A stretch of 64,000 bases of DNA from Sphingomonas sabuli (GCF_014352855.1 NZ_CP060697.1:2128001-2192000); one strand, 5' to 3'. Positions 1 through 9,148 are shown, counted from the first letter of the stretch. Translations and numbers: made by a program. Notes: generated by a model from the letters alone, not told the origin.

Positions 1-215
1 ATGAGGCTGTTTCCGCCCGGGGTCGACGACATGGTCACCGACCGCACATTGCCTTCATTTACCTGGCGGACGAATTCGGAATAGCCGATGGCGTTGCCGG
101 CGGTGGCGCTGGTGCTGCCGCCGATCATCTGCACGAACAATACCAGCCCGAAGAGGATGCCGACCCAGATCAGCAGGCTCTTCACCCAGGGATTGGCGGG
201 CTTTTTCTCGTTCAT
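1..215 (-). CDS. ftsH: ATP-dependent zinc metalloprotease FtsH, N-terminal part
   Basis: This is the first 71 codons of a gene that runs off the left edge. The protein begins MNEKKPANPWVKSLLIW, continues into a hydrophobic membrane helix (about residues 13-30) and then a periplasmic stretch with YSEFVRQVNEGNVRSVTM, the usual start of the FtsH extracellular domain. FtsH is a membrane-anchored AAA+ protease that removes damaged membrane proteins and some cytoplasmic regulators. The AAA+ and HExxH protease domains lie outside the window. The HflK and HflC regulators of FtsH are encoded at 18697-20666. The start is the ATG at 213-215, and no better upstream start is seen. Confidence 0.9.
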   Translation of the reverse strand, partial: MNEKKPANPWVKSLLIWVGILFGLVLFVQMIGGSTSATAGNAIGYSEFVRQVNEGNVRSVTMSSTPGGNSL

Positions 216-391
216 CGGGTCCCTCGCATCACGGGCGCAATGCCCTTTGCGCTAAGATAGGCGCATCATAAGCAATAACAATGTCAGCTTGACGAGAGGT
301 GAAGGCGGGCGGGAGGCGCGCCAGCAGCGTTGTCGCCCGTCGCTTCACTCCGGCGCTCTAACGCTTCGACATGCCCCCGGCATGCCGGCGT

Positions 392-465
392 TGGAGCGGG
401 TGAAGGGAATCGAACCCTCGTCGTAAGCTTGGAAGGCTTCTGCTCTACCATTGAGCTACACCCGC
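392..465 (-). tRNA. tRNA-Gly (anticodon TCC)
   Basis: Read on the minus strand, the sequence folds as a standard cloverleaf. It has a 7-bp acceptor stem starting GCGGGTG, a D-arm GCTC/GAGC, an anticodon loop CTTCCAA with anticodon TCC, a T-loop TTCGATT, and an encoded CCA end at 392-394. The discriminator base is T. One anticodon-stem pair (G27-A43) is mismatched. The tRNA reads GGA and GGG glycine codons. Confidence 0.93.
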
Positions 466-535
466 TTGGCAGCGGTCGCGGCAATGCCATCGGGCGTCGG
501 CACCCGTCAACTCCATTGCCAAGTGATTGAACCGC

Positions 536-565
536 TTGACGAACCGCGAGCCGCTCCCCTACCCA
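536..565 (+). promoter_or_regulatory. possible promoter of the trp operon
   Basis: CTTGACG (-35 core TTGACG at 536-541) is followed after 18 bases by TACCCA (560-565), a weak -10. A start point 6-8 bases downstream would fall within a few bases of the ATG at 574, so the proposed leader peptide could be translated from a leaderless or near-leaderless message. The -10 match is poor, so this is a suggestion only. Confidence 0.35.
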
Positions 566-573
566 AGGTGCCG

Positions 574-660
574 ATGGCTCACCTGAACGCCTTTGCCGCA
601 ACCTCGACCGTCCACTGCTGGTGGCGCGGGACGACCCTTGCGGCGCGATGGCGCGACTGA
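574..660 (+). CDS. trpL: possible trp leader peptide (28 codons, three Trp)
   Basis: A short frame begins at an ATG preceded by AAGGTG (564-569). It encodes 28 residues with two adjacent tryptophan codons at 619-624 and a third at 649-651, close to its stop. Tandem Trp codons in a short peptide just before a terminator hairpin and a trp biosynthetic operon are the hallmark of trp attenuation. Rhizobial trpL genes, usually placed before trpE, work this way and can be leaderless. Here the peptide sits before trpD. A small hairpin (about 625-642) overlaps the codons after the tandem Trp. The case rests on position and Trp content; chance cannot be excluded without comparison between species. Confidence 0.45.
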   Translation: MAHLNAFAATSTVHCWWRGTTLAARWRD

Positions 661-692
661 TCGACTAGCCACTTACGATCTTTCGACTGCCC

Positions 693-716
693 GCCCGCCA
701 ACCGGCGGGCTTTTTT
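693..716 (+). terminator. intrinsic terminator, possible trp attenuator
   Basis: A 7-bp GC-only stem, GCCCGCC/GGCGGGC (693-699 and 704-710), with loop AACC is followed by six T residues (711-716). It ends only 18 bases before the trpD start codon, which is unusual for a terminator of an upstream gene. The nearest upstream genes, tRNA-Gly and ftsH, lie on the other strand, so no obvious upstream plus-strand transcript needs ending. This supports an attenuator role. The 5' arm could pair, with a bulge, with the TGGCG/CGGG segment around 623-630. Confidence 0.7.
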
Positions 717-734
717 GTTTCAGGAACGACCATC

Positions 735-1823
735 ATGACCATCACCACTGCCTTGCTTCGCGACGCTCCGGCCCCGGCCGCCACTGCCGCCCCGGGACCG
801 GTCGACCACGGCCCGGTGCCCAACCCCCTACCGCTACTGCTGAGCGGCGAGGACCTGACCAGCGACCAGTCCGAACATCTGTTCGAGCGGCTGGTGCTGG
901 GCAAGCTCGAGCCGGCGGAGATTGCCGGAATGCTGATCGCGCTGAGGATGAAGGGCGAAACGGCGGACGAGATGATCGGTGCGGCCCGGGCCCTGTCGTC
1001 AGCCGCGACCCCGTTCGACCGGCCGGACTATTTGTTCGCGGACTGCTGCGGCACCGGCGGCGACGGGTCGGGCACGATCAACGTGTCGACCGCCGCGGCC
1101 TTCGTTGCCGCCGCCGCCGGCCTGCCGGTGGTCAAGCACGGCAATCGCAGCGTCAGCTCGCAATGCGGGTCCGCCGACGTGCTCGAGGCGCTCGGCGCGA
1201 AGATCGACGTGTCGCCGGACGAATCGCGCAAGATCCTCGACGACACCGGTTTCTGCTTCCTCTTCGCGCCTGCCTATCATCCGGGGATGAAACATGCCGC
1301 GCTGGTCCGCCGCCAATTGTCGGTGCGCACAGTGATGAACCTGCTTGGTCCCTGCGTGAATCCGGCCAGCCCGCGCGTGCAGTTGCTCGGGGTCGCGGAT
1401 CCCAGGATGCTGCGCCGGATCGGCGCGACCCTGGACGCGATGGGCGTCGAGCAGGCGATGATCGTCCATGGCAGCGGCGTCGACGAAGTTGCGCTCCACG
1501 CCGAAACCCGAGCGCTGATGCTTCGTAATGGGGAGATGGAGGAGATCGTCATCACTCCCGAAGACGCCGGGATCGAGCGCGCGCCATTGAGCAGCGTCAC
1601 CGGCGGCGACCCGGCGGAGAATGCGGCCAGACTGCGTGCCCTCCTCGATGGCAAGGGTCAGGCCGAAGAGCGCGACGTGGTCGCGCTGAATGCCGGCGCG
1701 TTGCTGGCAACCGCTGGCAAGGCGGAGGATTTCAAATCAGGCGTGGCGATCGCCGCCGATGCGCTGGCCAGCGGCGCGGCCGGCAAGTTGCTCGACCGCT
1801 ATACCGAGGCGAGCAATGGCTGA
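735..1823 (+). CDS. trpD: anthranilate phosphoribosyltransferase
   Basis: The enzyme transfers a phosphoribosyl group from PRPP to anthranilate, the second step of tryptophan synthesis. The 362-residue protein shows the PRPP-binding GTGGDGSGTINVST and the KHGNRSVSSQCGSADVLEALG region typical of the family. About 35 residues, rich in Ala and Pro, precede the conserved core. There is no glutamine amidotransferase domain, so TrpG activity must come from elsewhere, and neither trpE nor trpG is in the window. AGGA at 722-725 provides a ribosome site for the ATG at 735. The 3' end overlaps trpCF by 8 bp, and the attenuator-like hairpin lies directly upstream. Confidence 0.96.
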   Translation: MTITTALLRDAPAPAATAAPGPVDHGPVPNPLPLLLSGEDLTSDQSEHLFERLVLGKLEPAEIAGMLIALRMKGETADEMIGAARALSSAATPFDRPDYLFADCCGTGGDGSGTINVSTAAAFVAAAAGLPVVKHGNRSVSSQCGSADVLEALGAKIDVSPDESRKILDDTGFCFLFAPAYHPGMKHAALVRRQLSVRTVMNLLGPCVNPASPRVQLLGVADPRMLRRIGATLDAMGVEQAMIVHGSGVDEVALHAETRALMLRNGEMEEIVITPEDAGIERAPLSSVTGGDPAENAARLRALLDGKGQAEERDVVALNAGALLATAGKAEDFKSGVAIAADALASGAAGKLLDRYTEASNG

Positions 1824-3201
1824 GGGCATTCTTGGCCGGATCGAGGCTGCCAAGCAGGCCGAGATTGCGGAACGGTTCGCGGGCGTCACGCTCGATTCGC
1901 TGCGCCGGCAGGCGCGGCCGTCGACCCGCGACTTCGCCGCCGCGCTCGCAAAGCCCGGCAGCCGCTTCATCCTCGAGATCAAGAAAGCGTCGCCGTCGGC
2001 GGGCGCAATCCGGCCAGGCGCCGACCCGGCGGCGATCGCGCGCGGCTATGCCGGCGTGGCCGACGCGCTCAGCGTGCTGACCGACGCGGGCTTCTTCGGC
2101 GGGTCGACCGACGATCTCGCCGCCGCCCGCCGTGCGTTCGACGGGCCGATCCTGGCCAAGGACTTCTTCATCGACGCGCGCCAGGTGGTCGAAGCGCGCA
2201 TCGCCGGCGCCGACGCGGTGCTGGTGATGATGTCGCTGGTCGGCGACGCCATCGCCCACGACCTCATCGCCGAGGCCCAGCGGCTCGGCATGGAAGCCTT
2301 GGTGGAGGTCCATGACGAGGCCGAGATGCACCGGGCGAAAGCACTTGGCGCCCGAGTCATCGGCATCAACAACCGCGATCTGCGCGACCTGTCCATCGAC
2401 CTTGCCACCACCGTCCGGCTGGCGCGTCTGGCGGGCGATGCGGTGCTGGTATCGGAATCGGGCATTTCCACCCGCAACGACGTCGACCTGCTCGCGCGTC
2501 ACGTCGACGCCTTCCTCGTCGGCAGTTCGCTGATGAAATCCGATAATCCCGCCGCCGCCTCGCGCGATCTTGTCTTCGGGCGGGTTAAATTGTGCGGCCT
2601 GCGGACCGAACGGGACATCGAAGCGGCGGCACCGGCGACCTTCGCCGGTTTCGTTTTCGTCCCGCCGAGCCCGCGCCATATCATTCCGGGCGACGCCGCG
2701 CCGCTGGCCGGGCTGGCGCGCAGCCGCGGCGTCCTTCCGGTCGGTGTGTTCCAGGACGCGCCGCTCAACGTGGTCAGCGACCTTGCGGCGCTGCTTAATC
2801 TTCACGCGGTGCAGCTGCACGGGGCGGAGGACGAAACCTATGTCCGCCGCCTGAAGCGGGAGCTCGACGGTCATTGCGAGGTGTGGACGGCGGTGTCCGT
2901 CGGCCGTGGCCCGATCGCTTTCCGCGACGGCCACCGGACGCTGTTCGACAACGGGCCGGGCGGCACCGGCCGGCCGTTCGACTGGAACCAGATTCGCGAT
3001 CATGCCCGGCTTCAGACCGGGCTTGTCGCGGGCGGACTTGGCACGGCCAACGTCCGTGAAGCGGCCGCGCTCGGCGCCTATGCGATCGACGTCGGCTCGT
3101 CGGTGGATTCCTCGCCCGGCGTCAAATCGCCGCGCAGGATCGCAGAGGTGTTCGATGCGCTTCGCGCGCCGTCCCGGCGAGAGGTCGAACGGTGCGACTG
3201 A
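1816..3201 (+). CDS. trpCF: bifunctional indole-3-glycerol phosphate synthase / phosphoribosylanthranilate isomerase
   Basis: A single 461-residue chain joins TrpC (about 1-255) and TrpF (about 256-461). The TrpC half has the [16 protein letters not shown] segment, [11 protein letters not shown], and the catalytic-region VGINNRDL-like and SESGIST motifs. The TrpF half starts [12 protein letters not shown] and contains [31 protein letters not shown] and VAGGLG. It catalyses isomerisation of phosphoribosylanthranilate and then closure of the indole ring. This fused arrangement is that of enteric bacteria; most alphaproteobacteria encode the two enzymes separately. The ATG at 1816 overlaps the trpD end by 8 bp, and the gene end overlaps trpB by 10 bp. 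Confidence 0.95.
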   Translation: MAEGILGRIEAAKQAEIAERFAGVTLDSLRRQARPSTRDFAAALAKPGSRFILEIKKASPSAGAIRPGADPAAIARGYAGVADALSVLTDAGFFGGSTDDLAAARRAFDGPILAKDFFIDARQVVEARIAGADAVLVMMSLVGDAIAHDLIAEAQRLGMEALVEVHDEAEMHRAKALGARVIGINNRDLRDLSIDLATTVRLARLAGDAVLVSESGISTRNDVDLLARHVDAFLVGSSLMKSDNPAAASRDLVFGRVKLCGLRTERDIEAAAPATFAGFVFVPPSPRHIIPGDAAPLAGLARSRGVLPVGVFQDAPLNVVSDLAALLNLHAVQLHGAEDETYVRRLKRELDGHCEVWTAVSVGRGPIAFRDGHRTLFDNGPGGTGRPFDWNQIRDHARLQTGLVAGGLGTANVREAAALGAYAIDVGSSVDSSPGVKSPRRIAEVFDALRAPSRREVERCD

Positions 3202-4352
3202 GCGGCCGCTTTGGCCGGTTCGGCGGCGCCTATGTGCCCGAAATCCTGATGCCCGCGCTCGAACAACTCGAAGCCGCGTTCCTCGACACGCGGAACGATC
3301 CGGAATTCGCGGCCCAGCTCGACGACCTTTTGCGCAACTACGCCGGCCGGCCCACGCCGCTGACCCGCGCCGCCAATCTTCCCGGCACCATCTTCCTGAA
3401 GCGCGAGGACCTGCTCCACGGCGGCGCGCACAAGACCAACCAGGTGCTGGGCCAGGCGCTGCTCGCCAAGCGGATGGGCAAGACCCGGCTGATCGCGGAA
3501 ACCGGTGCCGGTCAGCATGGCGTGGCCACCGCCATCGTTGGTGCGCTGTTCGGCTTCGACACCCAGATCTACATGGGCGCCGACGACGTCGAACGGCAGC
3601 AGCTCAACGTCTTCCGGATGGAATTGATGGGCGCGCGGGTGATCCCCGTGACCGCCGGAGACCGCACGTTGAAGGACGCGGTCAACGAGGCCCTGCGCGA
3701 CTGGTCGGCCAGCTTCGCCGACACCCATTACCTGCTCGGTACGGCCGCCGGTCCGCACCCTTTCCCGCTGATGGTTCGCGAATACCAACGGGTGATCGGC
3801 AAGGAATCACGGGCGCAGGTGCTGGAATTTGCGGGCCGGCTCCCCGACAAGGTCGTCGCCTGCGTTGGCGGCGGCTCCAACGCCATTGGCCTGTTCGCCG
3901 ACTTCGTCGAGGACCCGGTCGACCTCATCGGCGTCGAGGCGGCGGGCAAGGGGCTCGACGGGACCGAACACGGAGCGACCCTGCTGCGCGGCCGGCCGGG
4001 CATTCTCCACGGTGCAGAGACCTATGTGCTGCAGGACGAGGACGGGCAGATTTCCGACAGCTGGTCGGTGTCGGCCGGGCTCGACTATCCCGGCGTCGGA
4101 CCGGAACATGCCCACCTCAAGGACAGCGGCCGCGCCGCCTATGTCGGGGTCACCGATGGCGAGGCGATGGATGCGTTCCGGCTGCTGGCGGAAAAGACCG
4201 GCATCCTGTGCGCATTCGAATCCGCTCATGCGCTGGCACATGCGCTGAAGATCGCCCGCGAACGGCCGGACGATGTCATCGTCGTCGGCCTGTCCGGGCG
4301 CGGCGACAAGGATGTCGCGCAGGCCAAGGCCCTGCTGCGCGAGGCTGCATGA
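3192..4352 (+). CDS. trpB: tryptophan synthase beta chain
   Basis: The PLP-dependent beta subunit condenses indole with serine. The 386-residue protein has the [18 protein letters not shown] motif with the PLP lysine at K81, the substrate loop ETGAGQHG, the phosphate-binding GGGSNAIG and the C-terminal SGRGDKD. The N-terminus is short, and the sequence from [18 protein letters not shown] onward reads very like the enterobacterial enzyme. The gene overlaps trpCF by 10 bp and trpA by 4 bp (ATGA), consistent with coupled translation of the alpha2beta2 complex. Confidence 0.97.
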   Translation: MRLSGRFGRFGGAYVPEILMPALEQLEAAFLDTRNDPEFAAQLDDLLRNYAGRPTPLTRAANLPGTIFLKREDLLHGGAHKTNQVLGQALLAKRMGKTRLIAETGAGQHGVATAIVGALFGFDTQIYMGADDVERQQLNVFRMELMGARVIPVTAGDRTLKDAVNEALRDWSASFADTHYLLGTAAGPHPFPLMVREYQRVIGKESRAQVLEFAGRLPDKVVACVGGGSNAIGLFADFVEDPVDLIGVEAAGKGLDGTEHGATLLRGRPGILHGAETYVLQDEDGQISDSWSVSAGLDYPGVGPEHAHLKDSGRAAYVGVTDGEAMDAFRLLAEKTGILCAFESAHALAHALKIARERPDDVIVVGLSGRGDKDVAQAKALLREAA

Positions 4353-5143
4353 ACCGTTACGCGACCATGTTCGACCGGCTGGACGGCGAAGGCGCGTTCG
4401 GCGCGTTCCTGATGCTTGGCGACCCCGACCCGGAACGGTGCGCCGGCCTGCTCGACGCCGTCGTGCGCGGCGGCGCCGACATGGTGGAGGTTGGCATTCC
4501 CTATTCCGATCCGGTGGCGGACGGCCCGGTCATCCAGGCGGCGGCGCAGCGCGCGCTCGCCGCCGGCGTTCGCACCGCCCAATGCTTCGACCTCATCGCC
4601 GGATTCCGAACGCGCCATCCGCAGGTGCCGGTCGGCATCCTGACCTACGCCAATTTGGTGGTGGCTCGCGGGCGCGACGCATTCTTCGACCGGGCGACTG
4701 CGGCGGGCGCGGACAGCCTGCTGGTCGCCGACCTGCCGGCGTTCGAAGCGCCGCCCTGGGCCGAGGCCATGCGGGCGGCGGGCATCGATCCTGTGCTGAT
4801 CGCCGCCGCCAACACGCCCGACGAGACGCTGGGAAGGATCGCCCGCCTGGCCGGCGGCTACACCTATTGCGTCAGCCGCGCCGGGATCACCGGCACGCAC
4901 AAGGCTGGCGAATTCGACCGCGCTCTGGTCGATCGCCTGCACGACGCCGGCGCTCCGCCGCCGGTCTACGGCTTCGGCATCGCCACGCCCGACGACGTCC
5001 GGGCCGCGCTCCGGACCGGCGCCGCGGGCGTCATCTGCGGCTCCGCGATCGTCCGCACGGCGGCCGAGGGCGGCGACGTGGAGGCACTGGTTCGCGGGCT
5101 GAAGGACGCCACTCGGGAACGACTCGCCACCGCGATGATTTGA
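4349..5143 (+). CDS. trpA: tryptophan synthase alpha chain
   Basis: The alpha subunit cleaves indole-3-glycerol phosphate and channels indole to TrpB. The 264-residue TIM-barrel protein shows the catalytic pair E47 and D58 in [19 protein letters not shown], then [11 protein letters not shown], the SLLVADLP loop and the phosphate-binding [10 protein letters not shown] and [10 protein letters not shown] segments. The ATG overlaps the trpB stop (ATGA). It ends the trp operon proper; ku begins 29 bp further on without a visible terminator. Confidence 0.97.
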   Translation: MNRYATMFDRLDGEGAFGAFLMLGDPDPERCAGLLDAVVRGGADMVEVGIPYSDPVADGPVIQAAAQRALAAGVRTAQCFDLIAGFRTRHPQVPVGILTYANLVVARGRDAFFDRATAAGADSLLVADLPAFEAPPWAEAMRAAGIDPVLIAAANTPDETLGRIARLAGGYTYCVSRAGITGTHKAGEFDRALVDRLHDAGAPPPVYGFGIATPDDVRAALRTGAAGVICGSAIVRTAAEGGDVEALVRGLKDATRERLATAMI

Positions 5144-5172
5144 CTCCGCCGTCCGCTAGGAGGCGCAACAGC

Positions 5173-6042
5173 ATGGCAGCACGTCCCGTTTGGAGAGGCC
5201 AGATCCGCCTCGCCCTAGTTTCGATCCCGGTAGAACTCTACCCGGCGACGAAGACCGGCGCGTCCATCTCCTTTCACCAGGTGCACGAACCAAGCGGCAA
5301 GCGCATCCGCTATGAAAAGGTTGTGCCCGGCATCGGCCCCGTCGACCGCGACGAGATCATGAAGGGCTATGAGGTGTCGAAGGGCGAATATGTCCTGCTC
5401 GACCCCGAAGAAATCGAGAAGGTGAAGCTCGAAAGCCGCAAGACGCTCGACCTCGTCCAGTTCGTCGACATCGGCGACATCGACGCGATGTACTTCGAAA
5501 AGCCCTATTACGTGGTCCCGGCCGACGACCTGGCCGAAGAAGCGTTCATCGTCGTTCGCGAGGCGCTGCGCAAAGCGCGCAAGGTTGGCATCGGCCAGCT
5601 GGCGATGCGCGGGCAGGAACATGTCATCGCGATCAAGCCGTGCGGCAAGGGCATGCTGCTGGAAACGCTCCGCTACGCCGACGAGGTGCGCAAGGCCGGC
5701 AGCTACTTCAACGAGATCGGTGACGCGAAGCCGGACGCCGACCTGCTCGACCTCGCCTCGACCCTGATCGAAAAGAAGGCGGGTGAATTCGACGCCAAGG
5801 AATTTCACAACCGCTATGTCGATGCGCTGCAGAAACTGATCGAACAGAAGCGCAAGACCAAGGGCAAGGTCATCCAGGATCCGGACGAAGATGCGCCCGC
5901 CGACCGGTCCAACGTCATCGACCTGATGGCCGCGTTGAAGAAGAGCCTTGGCGACGACGCCAAGGCCACGCCCAAGGCCAAGTCGAAAGCCAAGCCGAAA
6001 GCCGCGGCGCCGAAGAAGAAGGCCGCCGGCGGGCGGAAGTAA
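5173..6042 (+). CDS. ku: non-homologous end-joining protein Ku
   Basis: Ku encircles broken DNA ends and recruits LigD. The 289-residue protein begins with the typical bacterial Ku signature ARPVWRGQIRLALVSIPVEL and contains ISFHQVHEPSGKRIRYEKV, FEKPYYVVPA and GMLLETLRYADEVR. The core ends near residue 255, and the last 35 or so residues form a Lys/Ala/Pro-rich basic tail of the kind reported to help DNA binding in bacterial Ku. A perfect AGGAGG (5158-5163) stands nine bases before the ATG. ligD follows after three bases, so the two are co-transcribed, possibly by read-through from trpA. Confidence 0.97.
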   Translation: MAARPVWRGQIRLALVSIPVELYPATKTGASISFHQVHEPSGKRIRYEKVVPGIGPVDRDEIMKGYEVSKGEYVLLDPEEIEKVKLESRKTLDLVQFVDIGDIDAMYFEKPYYVVPADDLAEEAFIVVREALRKARKVGIGQLAMRGQEHVIAIKPCGKGMLLETLRYADEVRKAGSYFNEIGDAKPDADLLDLASTLIEKKAGEFDAKEFHNRYVDALQKLIEQKRKTKGKVIQDPDEDAPADRSNVIDLMAALKKSLGDDAKATPKAKSKAKPKAAAPKKKAAGGRK

Positions 6043-6045
6043 GCG

Positions 6046-8574
6046 ATGGCGCGCGCTTCCAAGACGCTCGACATCAAGACCTACAATGCGAAGCGCGACT
6101 TCTCGAAAACGAAGGAGCCCAAGGGCCGCAAGCTGAAAGGGACCGGCGACAGCTTCGTCGTCCAGAAGCACGAAGCGTCGCGGCTGCACTGGGACTTTCG
6201 GCTGGAACTGGACGGCGTGCTCAAAAGCTGGGCCGTGCCAAAGGGCCCGAGTCTCGACCCGGGGACCAACCGGCTGGCGATGCGAACCGAAGATCATCCG
6301 CTCGACTACGGCACGTTCGAAGGCACCATCCCCGAAGGCGAATATGGCGGCGGCACGGTGATGCTGTGGGACCGCGGCCGGTGGATCCCGCATCCCGACA
6401 AGGACCCCAGCAAGACGATCGAGGAGGGCCACCTCCACTTCACGCTCGAAGGCGAGCGGATGAAGGGCGAATGGGTGATGTTCCGGATGAAGGCCAAGCC
6501 CGGCGAAAAGGGCGAGGCGTGGATGCTCAAGAAGGTCACCGACGACGAAGCGCGCGCCGATGACGGCGACGCGTTGGTCGACCACTGCACCGACAGCGTA
6601 ACGACAGGACGGACCATGGCCGAAATCGCTTCCGGCAGCGACGTGTGGAAATCCAATCGCGGCGGGACGTCGGGCGGCCGGACGAAGAAGGCACCCGCGG
6701 CCGCTCCGCCCGAATTCCAGTCGCCGCAAAAGGCGACCCTGGTGGACGACGTGCCGACCGGCCCGGGCTGGCTGTTCGAATATAAATATGACGGCTACCG
6801 GCTACTGCTTGCCACCGGCGATGGCGCGGTCACCGCCTGGACCCGCAACGGCAAGGACTGGAGCGACAAGTTTCGCAGCCTCGCCAAGGCCGCGGAAAAG
6901 CTTCCGCCCGGTTGCCTGATCGATGGCGAGGCGGTGGCGCTTACCAAGGACGGCAAGCCCGATTTCCAGTTGCTGCAGTCGACGCTGAAGGACGGGAAGG
7001 GCGCGAACCTTGCCTATTACGCCTTCGACCTGCTGGTCGATCGCGGCGAGGACATCACCAAGCTCCCCAATATCGAGCGCAAGATGCGCCTGCAGACGCT
7101 CCTCAAGGGTGCGCCGACGGCGATCCTGTACGGCGACCATATCGACGGCAAGGGCGAGGCACTGTTCAACGCCGTCTGCAAGGACGGCGGCGAAGGGATC
7201 ATCGCCAAGAAGGCTGACGCGCCCTATCGCCACGGCCGGTCTAAAAGCTGGCTGAAGATCAAATGTATCGAGCGACAGGAATTCGTCGTCGTCGGCTGGG
7301 TCGAAAGCGACCGCCGCATCGGCTTTCGCTCGCTGCTGCTGGCGGCCAAGGACAAGGGCAAGCTCAGCTACGTCGGCAAGGTCGGCACCGGCTTCAATAC
7401 GCAGATGCTCCACGATCTTATGGAGCTGATGAAGCCGCTGGAAGTGAAGGCCGCGCCGGTCGAAATCCCGCGGACGGAACGCAAGGGCGCGCATTTCATC
7501 AAGCCGCAATTGGTGGCGGAGGTCGCGTTCACCGAATTCACCTCGGACAACATCCTGCGCCATCCCAGTTTTATCGCGCTGCGCGACGACAAGCCGGCGT
7601 CGGAAGTGGTGGTCGAAACCCCCGCCGACCTGCCCAAGGCCGCGAAGGCGGCGTCCACGAAGGCCAAGACCAAGGGCAAGAGCGCAACGCGGGACTATGC
7701 CACGCCAGAAAGTCTTGGCGTGCGGATCAGCAGCACCGACCGGGCGATCTTCCCGACAGAGAAACTAACGAAGGGCGACCTCGCGGCTTATTATGCTGCG
7801 ATCGGCCCGCTGATCATGCCGGACAGCGGCAATCGCCCGATCACCCTGATCCGCTGCCCGCAAGGCAGGGCCAAGAAATGCTTTTTCCAGAAGCATGACA
7901 CCGGGTCGATGGGCGACTTCGTCAAACAGGTGGAGATCCGGGAGAAGAAGGGCGGCACGGCCGAATATCTCTGCTTCGACGACATTCGCGGACTGCTCGG
8001 CTGCGTGCAGATGGGGACGATCGAATTCCATGGCTGGGGCAGCCGCGCCGATAATGTCGAACATCCCGACCGGCTGGTGTTCGACCTGGATCCCGACGAA
8101 GGATTGAAGTTCGCCGACGTGCGCGACGCCGCGCGGCGCATCCGCGACCTGCTCAAGGACATGGGCCTGGAAACCTTTCCCATGCTGACCGGCGGCAAGG
8201 GCGTGCACGTGGTCGCTCCGCTCGACGCGTCGGCGGACTGGGATGCGGTGACCAGTTTTGCCGAGCGCTTCGCCCGCGCGGTAGCGGAAGCGGAGCCGGA
8301 AATGTTCACCGCCAACATGCGCAAGGTGCAGCGCAAGGGCCGCATCTTCCTAGACTGGCTGCGCAACCAGCGCGGATCGACCGCAGTGATGCCCTATTCC
8401 GCCCGCGCCCGCGAAGGCGCGCCGGTCGCGGTGCCCGTGGCGTGGGCCGAATTGGACGATTTCAAGGGCGGCAATGCCTTCACCATCCGCGATGTGGACA
8501 GGCTGTTCGAGCGTGCGGAGTCAAATGCGCTCAAGGGCTGGGGCGACGTGAAGCAGGCCCTTCCGGAGGCATAA
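6046..8574 (+). CDS. ligD: DNA ligase D (phosphoesterase-ligase-polymerase)
   Basis: This multifunctional repair ligase partners with Ku. The 842-residue protein has three domains. A 3'-phosphoesterase (about 30-150) has RLHWDFRLELDG and IPEGEYGGGTVMLWD. An ATP-dependent ligase (about 225-535) has the adenylated lysine K247 in KYDGYR, followed by DGEAV, EGIIAK and the OB-fold. A primase-polymerase (about 560-840) has LIRCPQGRAKKCFFQKH, VFDLDPDEG carrying the metal-binding aspartates, and FLDWLRNQRGST. This phosphoesterase-ligase-polymerase order is the usual one in proteobacteria. Basic Lys-rich linkers separate the domains. The 3' end overlaps the convergent gene at 8531. Confidence 0.97.
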   Translation: MARASKTLDIKTYNAKRDFSKTKEPKGRKLKGTGDSFVVQKHEASRLHWDFRLELDGVLKSWAVPKGPSLDPGTNRLAMRTEDHPLDYGTFEGTIPEGEYGGGTVMLWDRGRWIPHPDKDPSKTIEEGHLHFTLEGERMKGEWVMFRMKAKPGEKGEAWMLKKVTDDEARADDGDALVDHCTDSVTTGRTMAEIASGSDVWKSNRGGTSGGRTKKAPAAAPPEFQSPQKATLVDDVPTGPGWLFEYKYDGYRLLLATGDGAVTAWTRNGKDWSDKFRSLAKAAEKLPPGCLIDGEAVALTKDGKPDFQLLQSTLKDGKGANLAYYAFDLLVDRGEDITKLPNIERKMRLQTLLKGAPTAILYGDHIDGKGEALFNAVCKDGGEGIIAKKADAPYRHGRSKSWLKIKCIERQEFVVVGWVESDRRIGFRSLLLAAKDKGKLSYVGKVGTGFNTQMLHDLMELMKPLEVKAAPVEIPRTERKGAHFIKPQLVAEVAFTEFTSDNILRHPSFIALRDDKPASEVVVETPADLPKAAKAASTKAKTKGKSATRDYATPESLGVRISSTDRAIFPTEKLTKGDLAAYYAAIGPLIMPDSGNRPITLIRCPQGRAKKCFFQKHDTGSMGDFVKQVEIREKKGGTAEYLCFDDIRGLLGCVQMGTIEFHGWGSRADNVEHPDRLVFDLDPDEGLKFADVRDAARRIRDLLKDMGLETFPMLTGGKGVHVVAPLDASADWDAVTSFAERFARAVAEAEPEMFTANMRKVQRKGRIFLDWLRNQRGSTAVMPYSARAREGAPVAVPVAWAELDDFKGGNAFTIRDVDRLFERAESNALKGWGDVKQALPEA

Positions 8575-9148
8575 GGTTTTCGCGCCATGGCGGTCGCTTC
8601 CATGGCATGTCCCGAGGTGCGGAACATTCAGATTGAAGCTGCTTGCAGGGCGGGTCGATCACCCTTTCCCAATCGCGTTCGATTGCGATCTTGGACCCCG
8701 TTCGAAGCATGAAATCGACCCGTTCCCGGCCGATACCGCGTATGTCGATCCCGTAGACCTTGCCGCGCTGCAGCCGGGCGATTCCAGCAGCGGTAAATTT
8801 CTCAAGCGGAACGCCGATTGCGAAGGGCATCTGCACGTCGAAGCAGGAATGCCAGACTGGGCCTTTTTCATCCTGTTTTAACATCCACAGCACTTGAGAC
8901 TGGTCGAACAGCTCAACTTGCGAAAAACAGTAATTGCGGTTCTGGAGCCCGACCAAGCGCCAAAGACTCCACGGAAAATCGACCAGTAGCCGACCGTTAT
9001 GCCAATTGACGATGATGTCGCGGGCGGGCGGCTGGCACGAAGTCAGTAACAACATCAGCCCCGCGAGCAGGGTGACGCGGCCGGCCCGCGCCAGGTGCGA
9101 AATGCTACCGATCCGCGAAATAGTCCGTTGCCCGAACCAGCCCGTCAA
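8531..9148 (-). CDS. putative lipoprotein of unknown function
   Basis: The frame of about 205 codons encodes a hydrophobic segment ending LMLLLTSCQPPARD, a good lipobox, so the mature protein should start at that Cys and sit in a membrane. The rest has no motif I recognise but shows alternating hydrophobic stretches and several Trp residues, with VYGIDIRGIGRERVDFML and IERDWERVIDPPC. The start is unclear: the furthest is a TTG at 9146-9148 inside the 3' end of pip, and no clear ATG lies before the signal sequence. The C-terminal 14 codons overlap the end of ligD on the other strand. Confidence 0.6.
   Translation of the reverse strand: MTGWFGQRTISRIGSISHLARAGRVTLLAGLMLLLTSCQPPARDIIVNWHNGRLLVDFPWSLWRLVGLQNRNYCFSQVELFDQSQVLWMLKQDEKGPVWHSCFDVQMPFAIGVPLEKFTAAGIARLQRGKVYGIDIRGIGRERVDFMLRTGSKIAIERDWERVIDPPCKQLQSECSAPRDMPWKRPPWRENLMPPEGPASRRPSP

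Noticed and set aside
1732..3003. Open frame of 423 codons on the minus strand
   Set aside because: It is opposite trpCF, which is beyond doubt.
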